From: an uncultured Bacteroidota bacterium
GTDB taxonomy: Bacteria > Bacteroidota > Bacteroidia > Chitinophagales > Chitinophagaceae
Assembly (NCBI GenBank): GCA_903906365.1
Contig: CAIVKC010000030.1
Span: 1 to 64,000, forward strand
Direction of reading: 5' to 3'
Length of the DNA stretch: 64,000 nt
The notes under the pieces are model-generated. The model did no database searches. It worked only from the letters and a program-made list of their open reading frames with translations, and was not told the origin of the DNA. A program made the translations under genes and the position numbers. This document shows positions 50,371 to 59,890 of the stretch, one piece after another (within the stretch, counting starts at the first letter, position 1; each line of letters begins with the position of its first letter).

Positions 50371-52854
50371 TCAGAAAACAAATACATAACGCCTGCCGGC
50401 CGCGGTAGCCAGGTCATATTCATGGATCTCCCGCAGCGCTGGCCCTTTCAGGGAGGCCTTGGGGGAAACCAGCGGCTGGCTGATGGCAGCGGTTTCAAAA
50501 AAGGGGTTTGGGTTGGCTCCCCGGGCAGCCCGCAGGGGAAACTTTGCGCCGGAAGGGGTCAGCGGCTCATAGGACCGGAGCCGGCAATTGCCGCCCAGGG
50601 CAGAGTATACCACCAGCCCGGTGAGCTTTCCATCCTTCCAGGTCATATCCAGGGTAAAACCGCCCCGCGCGCGGATACCTTTGAGCGCGCCGTTTTTCCA
50701 TCTGTCGGGCAGGGCGGGAAGCAGGTGAATGGCCCCATCATGAGACTGCAGGAGCATTTCCGCAATACCCGAAGTGCACCCGAAATTTCCGTCAATCTGA
50801 AAGGGTGGGTGGGCATCAAAGAGATTGGGATAGGTGCCGCCGCCTTCCTTATTGCTTTCCACGGGACTGAGCTGGTCGGCGATGAGTTTATAGGCATGGT
50901 TGCCGTCCTGCAGCCTGGCCCAACAGTTGACCTTCCAGCCCATGGACCAGCCGGTGGAGACATCCCCGCGGTAGATCAGGGAATTGGCGGCCGCTTCGAA
51001 GAGTTCGGGATGACGGTAGGGGGAAATCAGGTTGCCCGGATACAGACCCCAGAGATGGGATATGTGGCGGTGCTTGTCAGAGGGATCGTCCCAGTCCTGC
51101 ATCCATTCCTGCAACTGGCTGTATTGTCCGATCTGCATGGGCGCCAGTCCCTCCAGCCGCTGGCGGAGGCGCGCGGCAAATACAGTGTCTTTTCCCAGGA
51201 TGCGGGCCGCCCGGATCGTATGGCTGAACAGGGCAAAAAGCAATTGGTTATCCATGGTAGTGCCTGCCGAGGTACTGAAACCCTGGTGGGCATTCTCCGG
51301 GGAGGCCGAAGGCGACACGATCCACCATCCGGTGGCCGGATCCTTGTAGAGCACGTCCAGAAAAAATGCACAGGAACCCTTCATGGCGGGATAGACGGAG
51401 GAGAGAAAGGCCCGGTCTCCGTTGAACAGGTATTTTTCCCAGAGGTGCTGACAGAGCCAGGCCCCGCCGGTCGGCCATACGCCCCAGGGGCCGTCGATGG
51501 CCCCGGTCATACGCCACAGGTCGGTATTGTGGTGAAGCACCCAGCCATCTGCACCATACATGATCCTGGCAGAAGAGCGCCCGCTCACCGAAAGATCTTT
51601 AACCATCTGCACCAGCGGTTCATGCATTTCGGTCAGGTTGGTCACCTCGGCCGGCCAGTAATTCATTTCCGTATTGATATTGTCGGTGTATTTGCTTCCC
51701 CAGGGCGGATCGGTGTGGTTATTCCACATCCCCTGCAGATTGGCCGGCTGCCCGCCGGGCTGGGAACAGGATATGAGCAGGTACCGTCCAAACTGGAAAT
51801 ACAGGCTCACCAGCTGGGGGTCATCCCCGGAGGCAAATTCCCGGATGCGCCGGTCGGTAGGGAGGGAGGCTGCGGGACTCTCTCCCAGGTCCAGCGATAC
51901 CCGGTTGAAATATTTCCGGTAGGAACGGACATGATCCTGCAGGGCCCGGTCATAGGGTTTTTTTTCTGCTGCCACCAGGGTTGCCCGGGCCAGAAAGGCC
52001 GGATCGGCGGAGAGATCATGGTAGTTTTTGAAATTGGTGGCCATGGCCAGATAAATGGTAACAGTATCAGCATGGCTCACGGTGACCGAAGTGTCCGTGC
52101 GGGTCAGGATGCCTCCCTGCTTACGTATATCCATATCCGCCTGTACCTTCATCAGGCCGGGGATGCCTTCGTGGGCAGGCCCGGAAGCAGTTAGTTCCAA
52201 CCGCCCATTTTCCCCGGACAACACAGACCCCTGCTGTTCGGTGGAAAGTCTTGCCGTGAAACTGATCATACCCGGACGGCTGGCCGTGCAGCGGACGATG
52301 ATGGCATGGTCGGCAAAGGAGGCGTAGGTTTCCCGGGTATAGGTCACACCGCCGGCGCGGTAGGTGGTCCGGGACAGCGCCCGGGATATATCGAGTTCCC
52401 GGCGCAGGTCACTGTATTGGTCGTGACCTTCAAAGCGCAGGAAGAGGTCTCCCACCGGCTGATAGGGCATACCATGTGCACGCAGCGCGACAAAATCCCG
52501 CTGTGCCATGTCCTCCGCTTCCTTGTAGCGCCCCTGGGAGATCAGCTCCTGGATGCGGTGCAGGCTGTCCGGCCCACCGCGGGGATTGGCGTTGTTGTAA
52601 GGGCTTCCGGCCCAGAACTCATCGTGGTTGAGCTGCAGATGTTCTTCCCCCGGAATGCCAAAAACCATGGCGCCGATATGTCCGTTGCCGACAGGCAGCG
52701 CCTCTTCCCAGACCTGGGCGGGATGGTCATACCAAAGTACCAGGGGATTGGACAGGCCGGCCGTTGCCGGCTTTTTTTCCGGCTGGGACCAGCCATTGCC
52801 GGGAAGTCCCGCCTGCAGAAAGAGGACGATGGAAAGGAGCAGAATTAATTTCAT
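50371..52854 (-). CDS. GH95 family alpha-L-fucosidase (or alpha-L-galactosidase)
   Basis: An 827-residue secreted enzyme (signal peptide [20 protein letters not shown]). GH95 order: N-terminal beta-domain ([46 protein letters not shown]), linker, then an (alpha/alpha)6 barrel with the catalytic asparagines in [18 protein letters not shown], the [12 protein letters not shown] block, and [18 protein letters not shown] with the catalytic aspartate. The C-terminal beta-domain is near 750-827. GH95 members release alpha-1,2-linked L-fucose or L-galactose by inversion. Paired with GH110 it would strip both branches of a B-type cap or similar plant structure. Confidence 0.93.
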   Translation of the reverse strand: MKLILLLSIVLFLQAGLPGNGWSQPEKKPATAGLSNPLVLWYDHPAQVWEEALPVGNGHIGAMVFGIPGEEHLQLNHDEFWAGSPYNNANPRGGPDSLHRIQELISQGRYKEAEDMAQRDFVALRAHGMPYQPVGDLFLRFEGHDQYSDLRRELDISRALSRTTYRAGGVTYTRETYASFADHAIIVRCTASRPGMISFTARLSTEQQGSVLSGENGRLELTASGPAHEGIPGLMKVQADMDIRKQGGILTRTDTSVTVSHADTVTIYLAMATNFKNYHDLSADPAFLARATLVAAEKKPYDRALQDHVRSYRKYFNRVSLDLGESPAASLPTDRRIREFASGDDPQLVSLYFQFGRYLLISCSQPGGQPANLQGMWNNHTDPPWGSKYTDNINTEMNYWPAEVTNLTEMHEPLVQMVKDLSVSGRSSARIMYGADGWVLHHNTDLWRMTGAIDGPWGVWPTGGAWLCQHLWEKYLFNGDRAFLSSVYPAMKGSCAFFLDVLYKDPATGWWIVSPSASPENAHQGFSTSAGTTMDNQLLFALFSHTIRAARILGKDTVFAARLRQRLEGLAPMQIGQYSQLQEWMQDWDDPSDKHRHISHLWGLYPGNLISPYRHPELFEAAANSLIYRGDVSTGWSMGWKVNCWARLQDGNHAYKLIADQLSPVESNKEGGGTYPNLFDAHPPFQIDGNFGCTSGIAEMLLQSHDGAIHLLPALPDRWKNGALKGIRARGGFTLDMTWKDGKLTGLVVYSALGGNCRLRSYEPLTPSGAKFPLRAARGANPNPFFETAAISQPLVSPKASLKGPALREIHEYDLATAAGRRYVFVF

Positions 52855-52951
52855 GGAAATGCAAATGGCCGTAGCCTTTAATTATATGAAAGGATTCCCG
52901 AATATAAGCCTTAATTCCATTTCTAGTCCACCCTCAGGCTTACGGGTATCT

Positions 52952-52980
52952 AAAAAAAGGAGCTCCTGGAAAGGAGCTCC
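52952..52980 (-). terminator. Intrinsic terminator of the PepSY-like gene
   Basis: GGAGCTCCT (52959-52967) pairs with AGGAGCTCC (52972-52980) around GGAA. On the minus strand the stem is followed by seven T residues. It lies 46 bases beyond the end of the minus-strand gene at 53027. Confidence 0.88.
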
Positions 52981-53026
52981 GGCATTGATTATGATCACCA
53001 TGATTGCATGATGACAGCGTTTATGA

Positions 53027-53530
53027 TTAGTTGGTCCATTCCTCCAGTTCTTCGAGGTCCTCGGCAGTGACACGAAGGATCTTCAGGGTCTTTCCCCGGC
53101 TGATCTGGACCAGGTAAATGGTCTGAAGGCGGTTCATGGTTATTTCCTGAACAAAACTGATCGTGTAGCCATAATAACTGGTATGGACGGTCTCCCGTAT
53201 ATGGGCGGGCAAATGTTCTTCCTGATATCCTGCCATGGTATAAAGCCAGCTGCCGCCTGCATCATAATAGGCCCTGCAACCCACCCCGTTCATTTGGAAT
53301 ACGCACATAAATCCCCGGTCTTTCAGCTGTGACCACTGTGCCCCGGAGGCCGAATGGTAGGTGGCAGAAAAATCACGCAGGGCTTTTGCGCTGATCGCGC
53401 CATGCGGGGCCGCAGGTGCATGTCCCGTACTATTGCCTGCGAGGGAGCCGGGGGTGTTTTGCGCAAATGAAAGTTGGTGTCCGAAGGTCAGGCCGGCTGC
53501 CAGGGCAGCGGCGAAAAGTAATTGTTTCAT
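53027..53530 (-). CDS. Exported PepSY-like hypothetical protein
   Basis: A 167-residue secreted protein. The signal peptide is MKQLLFAAALAAGLTFGHQL with cleavage near SFAQ, followed by a low-complexity spacer (NTPGSLAGNSTGHAPAAPHG). The mature domain has the alternating pattern RDFSATYHSASGAQWSQLKD, FQMNGVGCRAYYDAGGSWLY, HIRETVHTSYYGYTISFVQE and LQTIYLVQISRGKTLKILRV, which resembles the periplasmic PepSY-like (BLIP-like) group. Function unknown. A gene for another exported protein precedes it by 42 bases on the same strand, so they probably share a transcript ending at the strong terminator. Confidence 0.7.
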   Translation of the reverse strand: MKQLLFAAALAAGLTFGHQLSFAQNTPGSLAGNSTGHAPAAPHGAISAKALRDFSATYHSASGAQWSQLKDRGFMCVFQMNGVGCRAYYDAGGSWLYTMAGYQEEHLPAHIRETVHTSYYGYTISFVQEITMNRLQTIYLVQISRGKTLKILRVTAEDLEELEEWTN

Positions 53531-53572
53531 ACATTTAATTTTATTGGTGAATAACAGGTTGTGGAAAAATGG

Positions 53573-54004
53573 TTATAGAACAATGGCGATTCCAAGGGAA
53601 ACTCCTTTAGATGATACGGGTATATGCCAGAGGCTCGCCTTGTTTTCCGTGCGAAGCAGCAGGACCGCCCTTCTTTTCAAAACGTATCCCCTGGCCAGCA
53701 GCGGGACGCCGGCGGCAAAGGCGCCGACCCCCAGCAGGGTCAGCACAGCATAGCCATCCTCTTTATGGTTATTATGTAATAAATCCAGATTATTTAAAAA
53801 GCCATTGAGCCCGATGGCAAAGCCTGCGACGCCGGTTCCAACCAGTATATAGCCTAAAGGAATCAGGGTTTCGCTCTTGCGGAGATACATGCTGGAAATT
53901 GCCCTGCCTTTGGACATGTTGGGTGGCAGGCTGTCCCTTAATACCTGGGCAGGAAGCATATGGGCTGCGCAGGAAATAAGAAGAACTAAAATCATTTTTT
54001 TCAT
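53573..54004 (-). CDS. Small exported membrane protein
   Basis: A 143-residue protein with a signal peptide (MKKMILVLLISCAAHMLPAQ) and two internal hydrophobic segments (LIPLGYILVGTGVAGFAIGL and YAVLTLLGVGAFAAGVPLLA). The polar part between signal and first segment reads RDSLPPNMSKGRAISSMYLR. No family is recognised. It is upstream of the PepSY-like gene on the same strand and probably cotranscribed. Confidence 0.65.
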   Translation of the reverse strand: MKKMILVLLISCAAHMLPAQVLRDSLPPNMSKGRAISSMYLRKSETLIPLGYILVGTGVAGFAIGLNGFLNNLDLLHNNHKEDGYAVLTLLGVGAFAAGVPLLARGYVLKRRAVLLLRTENKASLWHIPVSSKGVSLGIAIVL

Positions 54005-54396
54005 AATAAATTTTTTTTGAGTGATTGTAATTCGTTGTCAGACCAAAAGTAATCGCGGGCCCAGGCGGCCCCTAATTGATGCATGCCCGTGGTTTAGGGT
54101 TTCTGACCGGTTTTGCCAATCGGCTGTATACGGAGGGGCCCTGGCAGTAATAATTGCCCTAGCCTTCCCTTCCAGGCCGGTTCCTTGGCAACAAATACTT
54201 ATTTTTCAGGGGGCATTTTGCAGATTTTACCAAAGTGTTCCTGGCCTTTTTTTGATCCAATTCCATAGGCGCACCTATGGGGTAGGAAATCCGGGAGGCA
54301 GGACTTCCTGAAATGCACGCAAGTAACCCGGCGGCGGATTAAAACAATGTATATTTATCATCGCTGCCTCCAGAGTGGCGGCCTCCTGCTTAAAAA
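54005..54396. other. Divergent intergenic region
   Basis: No gene. Holds promoters for the membrane protein (minus) and the MFS gene (plus). A perfect stem CCATAGG-cgca-CCTATGG lies at 54263-54280 without a T run on either strand; it may be an operator. Confidence 0.5.
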
Positions 54397-55590
54397 ATGA
54401 ATCGCCTGACAAACATTACCAAAACAGTATGGGTCTTATCACTGGTGAGCCTGTTTACCGATACGGCCAGCGAAATGCTCTATCCGGTCATGCCTGTCTA
54501 TTTAAAGAGTATTGGTTTTTCGGTGATTTACATCGGCCTGCTGGAAGGAATCGCCGAGGCCACGGCGGGGCTGAGCAAGGGCTATTTTGGGAAAAGGTCT
54601 GACCAGAGCGGTCGCAGGGCGCCCTTTGTGCAGGCGGGCTATGCCCTCAGTGCCCTGTCCAAACCCCTGCTGGGTTTGTTTACGGCGCCGGTATGGATTT
54701 TTGGTGCAAGGACACTGGACCGCCTGGGTAAGGGCATACGCACCGGCGCGCGCGATGCCATCCTATCGGACCAGGCCCTTGAGGGAAACAAGGGACGGAT
54801 ATTTGGCTTTCACCGTTCTATGGATACGCTGGGTGCCGTGCTGGGTCCTTCCCTGGCGCTGGTCTACCTGTATTTTTTTCCTGGCCGCTACAGGCAGCTT
54901 TTTTTTATAGCCTTTCTTCCGGGTGTGCTGGCGGTCCTGGCTTCGCTGCTCATCAAAGACAGCAGGGGGCCACTCACCAAAGCCCCCGGGACAGCCGGTT
55001 TTTTTTCCTTTCTGGCCTACCTCCAATCAAGCCCCCCGGCCTACAGGAGGCTGCTGATTGGACTGCTGGCCTTTGCACTGGTCAACAGCTCGGACGTATT
55101 TTTACTGCTCCGGGCCAGGCAGTCGGGACTGAGTGACCTCATGGTGATTGAAATCTATATTTTTTATAACATTATATATGCCCTCAGTTCTTTTCCGCTG
55201 GGAATACTGGGAGACCGGGCGGGGCTCAGGACGGTCTTTTTACTGGGACTCTCCCTGTTTGCGCTGGTCTATGCGGCCATGACCCTTGTACACGGACTAA
55301 CAGGATTTGCCGTCTTGTTTTTGCTCTATGGGATTTATGCCGGCGCCACCGATGGCATCTCCAAGGCATGGATCAGCCGCATCAGCGCCCCGGAAGAGAC
55401 GGCCACGGCCATCGGGACCTATACCGCTTTTCAGAGCATAGCCGCGCTGCTGGCCTCTTTTTTCACCGGCCTGGTCTGGTACCGCTTTGGCTCGGGAGCA
55501 GCCCTGATGATGAGTGCTTGTTTGACCCTGCTGGTCATCGTATACTTTTTGGCGGATCCTTCCTTCCAAGCGGACCGCAGGGCTCGTTGA
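54397..55590 (+). CDS. Major facilitator superfamily transporter
   Basis: A 397-residue permease with about eleven to twelve transmembrane helices. MFS marks are the helix 2-3 loop with GIAEATAGLSKGYFGKRSDQ and the SGRR region, then ARTLDRLGKGIRTGARDAIL, FHRSMDTLGAVLGPSLAL and FPLGILGDRAG in the second half. The pattern RTLDRLGKGIRTxxRDA is typical of a bacterial MFS subgroup of unknown substrate. Its stop abuts the stop of the convergent acyltransferase gene with no bases between. Confidence 0.9.
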   Translation: MNRLTNITKTVWVLSLVSLFTDTASEMLYPVMPVYLKSIGFSVIYIGLLEGIAEATAGLSKGYFGKRSDQSGRRAPFVQAGYALSALSKPLLGLFTAPVWIFGARTLDRLGKGIRTGARDAILSDQALEGNKGRIFGFHRSMDTLGAVLGPSLALVYLYFFPGRYRQLFFIAFLPGVLAVLASLLIKDSRGPLTKAPGTAGFFSFLAYLQSSPPAYRRLLIGLLAFALVNSSDVFLLLRARQSGLSDLMVIEIYIFYNIIYALSSFPLGILGDRAGLRTVFLLGLSLFALVYAAMTLVHGLTGFAVLFLLYGIYAGATDGISKAWISRISAPEETATAIGTYTAFQSIAALLASFFTGLVWYRFGSGAALMMSACLTLLVIVYFLADPSFQADRRAR

Positions 55591-56715
55591 TTATGCCCAG
55601 GCCCTGTTGATATAACGGCGGCAGGGTTTTTCCAGCAGGTAATAGGTAGCAGAAGAAATGCCGATGAGCAGCAGGACGTACATTCCGCAATACAATAACC
55701 CCGGTCCCATGGCTATATTGAGTTTGCCCCTGCCCATGCCCGTTACCCCGGGTAGCCTGAGTCCGTGGGAAAAGGGAACCTGCAGAAATATCTGCATCAG
55801 GTAAATGGAGTAGGAGATATCCCCAAGATACTGCAGGGGGCGCCATCCGCACACCCGGGAGAGCCGGCCCTGATTGGATGCAAAACCCAGTACCAGTCCG
55901 CAGAAGCCCAGCACACATATGGCATCGTTCCATCCACCATGGAGGCAGCACCCTACCAGCAGGGCCATCAGGAGGCTGAAAACATCCCTGCTGATGATTT
56001 TAACCACAGCCGGGAGCCCGTAGAGAATGTACAGGAGCATGCCGGCCATGAAGCCCGCCAGCCCACGCAGGAAACCATAATCGTAGGTGGTGTTGATGTT
56101 ATGGGGCACGGCAACGGCAGGATACATGGGGTTTACCCGGGGAAGCAGGTACATAATGGACGCGTAGGCAGCCACGATCGTCAGGATATAAACCACCACG
56201 GTGACCCGGTGCCACCTGGCCAGCAGGTAGACCAGCACGGGAAACAACAGATAGCACCACCATTCGGCGCTGATGCTCCAGGAAGGGATATTCCAGGTAT
56301 AGATGGAGTGGATATGCATGGAATGCAGCAGCAGGGTGTTGGTCAGGATAGCTGCCGGGTTTTCCACACCCCTGGACTGCAAATCCACCGGAGGCAGGAC
56401 CATTACCAGTCCGACCAGCAGGATCAGGGAGAAAATATGCAGGGGATAGATGCGGGCAAAACGGGCCACCATGAATTCCCGGAAGGTTCCGCCGGCTACC
56501 GGGGGTCGGAAACCCTGCCCATAGACATGCATCATGATAAAGCCGCTCATGATGAAAAAAAGATCCACCATCAGGTAGCATTTTTCCAGGAACATCGTCT
56601 GGGCGGCCGGCACAAAACGCCCGGCCACCATTTCATAATGGAAGATGGCCACCAGCAGGGCCGCCAGCCCGCGCAACGGGGTGAGGTTGGAGAGGTAAGA
56701 CACTCTTGGATGCAT
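55591..56715 (-). CDS. Acyltransferase family protein (OafA/YrhL-like, Acyl_transf_3)
   Basis: A 374-residue ten-helix membrane protein from the ATG at 56715 (MHPRVSYLSNLTPLRGLAAL). The family opens with LRGLAALLVAIFHYE, containing the conserved RGxA and the active-site histidine, followed by FFIMSGFIMMHVYG and ARIYPLHIFSLILL. Later parts include WSISAEWWCYLLFPVLVYLL. Such proteins O-acetylate or otherwise acylate sugars of exported polysaccharides or lipids. The acceptor is unknown. The gene ends immediately at the MFS stop, tail to tail. Confidence 0.92.
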   Translation of the reverse strand: MHPRVSYLSNLTPLRGLAALLVAIFHYEMVAGRFVPAAQTMFLEKCYLMVDLFFIMSGFIMMHVYGQGFRPPVAGGTFREFMVARFARIYPLHIFSLILLVGLVMVLPPVDLQSRGVENPAAILTNTLLLHSMHIHSIYTWNIPSWSISAEWWCYLLFPVLVYLLARWHRVTVVVYILTIVAAYASIMYLLPRVNPMYPAVAVPHNINTTYDYGFLRGLAGFMAGMLLYILYGLPAVVKIISRDVFSLLMALLVGCCLHGGWNDAICVLGFCGLVLGFASNQGRLSRVCGWRPLQYLGDISYSIYLMQIFLQVPFSHGLRLPGVTGMGRGKLNIAMGPGLLYCGMYVLLLIGISSATYYLLEKPCRRYINRAWA

Positions 56716-56850
56716 GTATGGATCGGGTTGGTTAAACGATGTATGATAAGCCGGCCTGCAAAAAAGAAAAGGCCCGCCCTTGTTAAAGATATAGAAACCC
56801 CCGGCCAACCGGGAGGATTTTTCAGCCCGGCGGCCGGGTCAGGATCTTAA

Positions 56851-59667
56851 TCATGGCCTGCCGTCCTTTGCGCACCGGAAGCCCACGGTGGCATTGCGTT
56901 CAAAGCCCTGCGATACCCGGAGCAGGAACTGCCGGTAGTGCAGTTCGCGCGGCCCGCCCTGCACATACCACCAGCTGGCAGAAGGCTTAAAATAAGAGCC
57001 CCCCTTCAGGATGATATAGCGGTGGCTGCCATTGAGGTACAGGTCATTGGTCAGCTGCCATACTGAACCGACCAGGTCATAAAGCCCATTGGGATTGACC
57101 CCCCGGGGGTAGGAGCCTACCGCATAGGGTTTGCCGTCACCCAGGTTGCATTTCATCGAATCGATCCCCTGAAGCCGGCTAACCGTCAGGGTGCTGTTTA
57201 CGATTTCTTCCTGGCGGGTCACCGGTTGCTGCTGGATCCAGGGCCATTCGCGCAGGTCGGCCGTCTGGGCGGCGTACTGCCATTCCACTTCCGTCGGCAG
57301 CCTTTTTCCGGCCCATTGGGCATAGGCCCTGGCATCTTCATAACTGACATAGACAACCGGGAAATTTTCCTGACCCCGGGGAATCCTTCCTCCCGCCCAG
57401 TGTTTGAGGAAATTGGCCGGGTCCACCGGATGGTAGTGGCTGGAAAGCAAAAACTGCCTGAACGCTGCATTGGTAACCGGGTAGGTGTCCATATAAAAGG
57501 AAGGGATATCCAGCAGACTGTCAAGGTCCTGCCGGGGATAGGCGATGAATTGGTCGCCGTTGGTGGCATGAAAACGGAAATGCCCGGCCGCGATGGGGAC
57601 CATACCGGGCGGTGTGCGGGATGCCGGGATGGTCCTTACCGAATGGGAGACCCTGCGGGCCGTCCCGGGGGTGAGGGTCAGCACCGTTTCGTCGAGCAGG
57701 ATACCCGAATCCATGAGCTGGATTACCAGACTTCCTTCAAAGCGCCCGAAATGCCCGCTCACCGAAAAGCGGTGGTTTCCGGGATTTAACAGCGCGGGCT
57801 GCTTATCGTAGGAGGGGCTGCCCGCCCAGACCCTGATCTGCGTGCCCCTGCCGGCCGGAACGGAGAGGAGCAGCTCATCACCATCCAGGGACGCCTGCAG
57901 CAACTGCGGCAGCCGGGCTATGCAGTCCACCTCCCCTTCGTTGTTGGTTCCCAGCTCGCGCGCCGGGAAGGCATCCGTGGTGGCTTCCACCATCCATTTA
58001 CCCCCCCGCTGCAAGGGCTCCAGCAGCCGGTGGTGCCAGAGGTCGGCATAATGAAAGCCCGCCGTTGGGGTGACTTCAATGAGGCTGCCCTGGAATCCCT
58101 GTGGAAGGATGCTGTAAATGGTATAAAGCGTTTTGTCCCCCGCTTCCCAGCGGTTGGCCCAGATGCTGTCCGGCAAGACCGGTATCATGGGCGTGAAGCC
58201 GCGGCCGGTGAAATTCAAGGTATTCTCCCGCAGGATACGGCTGGTTCGGCCCAGGTAGCCGTACTGCTCCTCTACCCATTCGGGCTGGCCGGGAGCCATG
58301 ATATTGATTTCCGTGCCATATCCGTTGAAAAAGGACGTGGCGAATTCCCGGCGGATCTTTTCCCGGTATAGTTCCGCCACCCGAAAGATGGCAAATTCGG
58401 GCCGGATGAGTTTGTTGAGGTTGAGCATCGGCGGGTAGTAGAGGGCGTTATGCACCCGCCCTGATACGATGCCCGGCATATCGGCGGGTACGGCCATGCC
58501 TTCCGAATACATGATCACCCCGGATCTTACGCGGTCTGCGGCCTGTTGCAGCTGGCTGCTGGAGGAACCTTTGGTATCCAGCACCACCCCGTCGGCCGTC
58601 GTCTGGGAGATCAACCGGGAAAGGGATTTGAAATGATCCGCGCTGCGCGTGCCTTCGTCCCAGGGGTTGTAGCAGATAAAAAAACGGGCGCCCGCCTTTC
58701 GGCTGAGTTCCGCCTGCCTGCGCATGGCGGCAGTGCCGCCCGGCAGGTCCTCAAAGAGGTCGAACTGGTTGCGCTGATCCAGCCCAAGAGTGGGCCAGGT
58801 TGGCCAGACGCTGACCACATCGTCGCCGCCATAGAGCCGCTTGCCGCGCTCCAGGAATTGGGACAGGTGGTAGCTGTGGTCGGAGTAATCATAATAAAAT
58901 TTGTCCCAGGCATCCATGAGGTGCATGACATAACTGTGCCGGATCCACTGCAGGTCTTTCCTGCGGAACAGGCTGTCATCGAAGTAGGGCATGTCATAGA
59001 GCCACCGCTGCTGGAATGCAAGGGTCAGCCCCTGCTGCCAGCTGCCTTCATACCATTCCCCGTAGATCTGGTAGCTGACCTGCCCCCCTGGATAGAGCAG
59101 GGTTTCAAATCTTTTCCGCTCCCCGGACCTCAGCGAAGTTCGGTCCCGCCGCGACAGCATCATCAGCTTTCGGCCGCCGGCCAGCGGGTAGCCGTTGTAG
59201 CCCATCTCCCAGGCATTGTCGGGAAGAATCACGTTGACGGGTATGCGGCCGGGGAGGAACAGGTGGGCCCTGGAAAGCGGATGGGTACCCATGCCCGTTA
59301 TAAAGGCCTCGCTCCCTGATTGCTCCAGGGGCAGTACATTGCGCAGTTCCAGGGTATCACGCGAATCATTGGTGAAGACCAGGGTGCATTTGAGCAGGGA
59401 AGCGAGGGTATCAGTAAAAAGGATCCTCACCGAAAGGCCCGGAGCCGGCCGGCAGGTACTGTAGCTTTTTCCGTTGACTTCAAAACTGGCCAGGGGGAGG
59501 GGACGCTCAAAAGGGACCGTATGTCCGGAAAGTACCACAGAAACGGTCCTTTGCTGGGAGTCCAGGGTCATCCGGGCGGCCGGCGGCTGGGCAAGGGCCC
59601 GGCCGGGCAGAAAAAACGATGCGGCGAGCGTTATCCGGACTAAAAGAGCAGCAGGTCGTAGATTCAT
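56851..59667 (-). CDS. Large exported hydrolase-like protein with C-terminal FGE-like domain
   Basis: A 938-residue secreted protein from the ATG at 59667 (MNLRPAALLVRITL). The N-terminal beta-rich region and a central TIM-barrel-like part (around 230-500, with VSVWPTWPTLGLDQRNQFDL, ARFFICYNPWDEGTRSADHF and ADGVVLDTKGSSSSQLQQAA) resemble uncharacterised glycoside-hydrolase-like families such as DUF6259. The C-terminal 230 residues form a formylglycine-generating-enzyme/SUMF1 fold: GMVPIAAGHFRF, FYMDTYPVTNAAFRQFL, FPVVYVSYEDARAYAQWAGK, RLPTEVEWQYAAQ and VGFRCAKDG. The cysteine pair of real FGE is absent (KGGSYFKPSASWWYV), so this domain is probably structural or binding. Confidence 0.75.
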   Translation of the reverse strand: MNLRPAALLVRITLAASFFLPGRALAQPPAARMTLDSQQRTVSVVLSGHTVPFERPLPLASFEVNGKSYSTCRPAPGLSVRILFTDTLASLLKCTLVFTNDSRDTLELRNVLPLEQSGSEAFITGMGTHPLSRAHLFLPGRIPVNVILPDNAWEMGYNGYPLAGGRKLMMLSRRDRTSLRSGERKRFETLLYPGGQVSYQIYGEWYEGSWQQGLTLAFQQRWLYDMPYFDDSLFRRKDLQWIRHSYVMHLMDAWDKFYYDYSDHSYHLSQFLERGKRLYGGDDVVSVWPTWPTLGLDQRNQFDLFEDLPGGTAAMRRQAELSRKAGARFFICYNPWDEGTRSADHFKSLSRLISQTTADGVVLDTKGSSSSQLQQAADRVRSGVIMYSEGMAVPADMPGIVSGRVHNALYYPPMLNLNKLIRPEFAIFRVAELYREKIRREFATSFFNGYGTEINIMAPGQPEWVEEQYGYLGRTSRILRENTLNFTGRGFTPMIPVLPDSIWANRWEAGDKTLYTIYSILPQGFQGSLIEVTPTAGFHYADLWHHRLLEPLQRGGKWMVEATTDAFPARELGTNNEGEVDCIARLPQLLQASLDGDELLLSVPAGRGTQIRVWAGSPSYDKQPALLNPGNHRFSVSGHFGRFEGSLVIQLMDSGILLDETVLTLTPGTARRVSHSVRTIPASRTPPGMVPIAAGHFRFHATNGDQFIAYPRQDLDSLLDIPSFYMDTYPVTNAAFRQFLLSSHYHPVDPANFLKHWAGGRIPRGQENFPVVYVSYEDARAYAQWAGKRLPTEVEWQYAAQTADLREWPWIQQQPVTRQEEIVNSTLTVSRLQGIDSMKCNLGDGKPYAVGSYPRGVNPNGLYDLVGSVWQLTNDLYLNGSHRYIILKGGSYFKPSASWWYVQGGPRELHYRQFLLRVSQGFERNATVGFRCAKDGRP

Positions 59668-59878
59668 AATGGAAGCTTGAAACGTAAAGACAGAAGGGGC
59701 AGTCAGCACAGTGGACAGGTCGGGTAGTCTCTTTTCGGGGAAAGGTTTACCGCCCCAAGATAAGGCATTCCCAAAAAATCCGGACAGCCCTTAGAAAGGG
59801 CTTCAAAAAAAGGGGGGATCTGTACAAGGGAGATACCCGGTCATAACCGGGGCCGGGATTTTTTACATGCACAAATTG

Positions 59879-59886
59879 TAACTTTA
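59879..59886 (+). promoter_or_regulatory. TAnnTTTG-like promoter element next to the start codon
   Basis: TAACTTTA, one mismatch from TAnnTTTG, ends four bases before the ATG at 59891. If used, transcription would start at or next to the first codon. A TTTG at -33 was not clearly found. Confidence 0.35.
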
Positions 59887-59890
59887 AAAG

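Noticed and set aside
50299-52194. Plus-strand frame of 631 codons opposite the GH95 gene
   Set aside because: GC-rich antisense shadow; composition is rich in G, P and R and no motif is present, whereas GH95 motifs on the other strand are complete.
55765-56850. Plus-strand frame of 361 codons opposite the acyltransferase
   Set aside because: Histidine- and glutamine-rich antisense shadow without family features.
58546-59319. Plus-strand frame of 257 codons opposite the FGE-fused protein
   Set aside because: Antisense shadow of a gene with clear signal peptide and domains.
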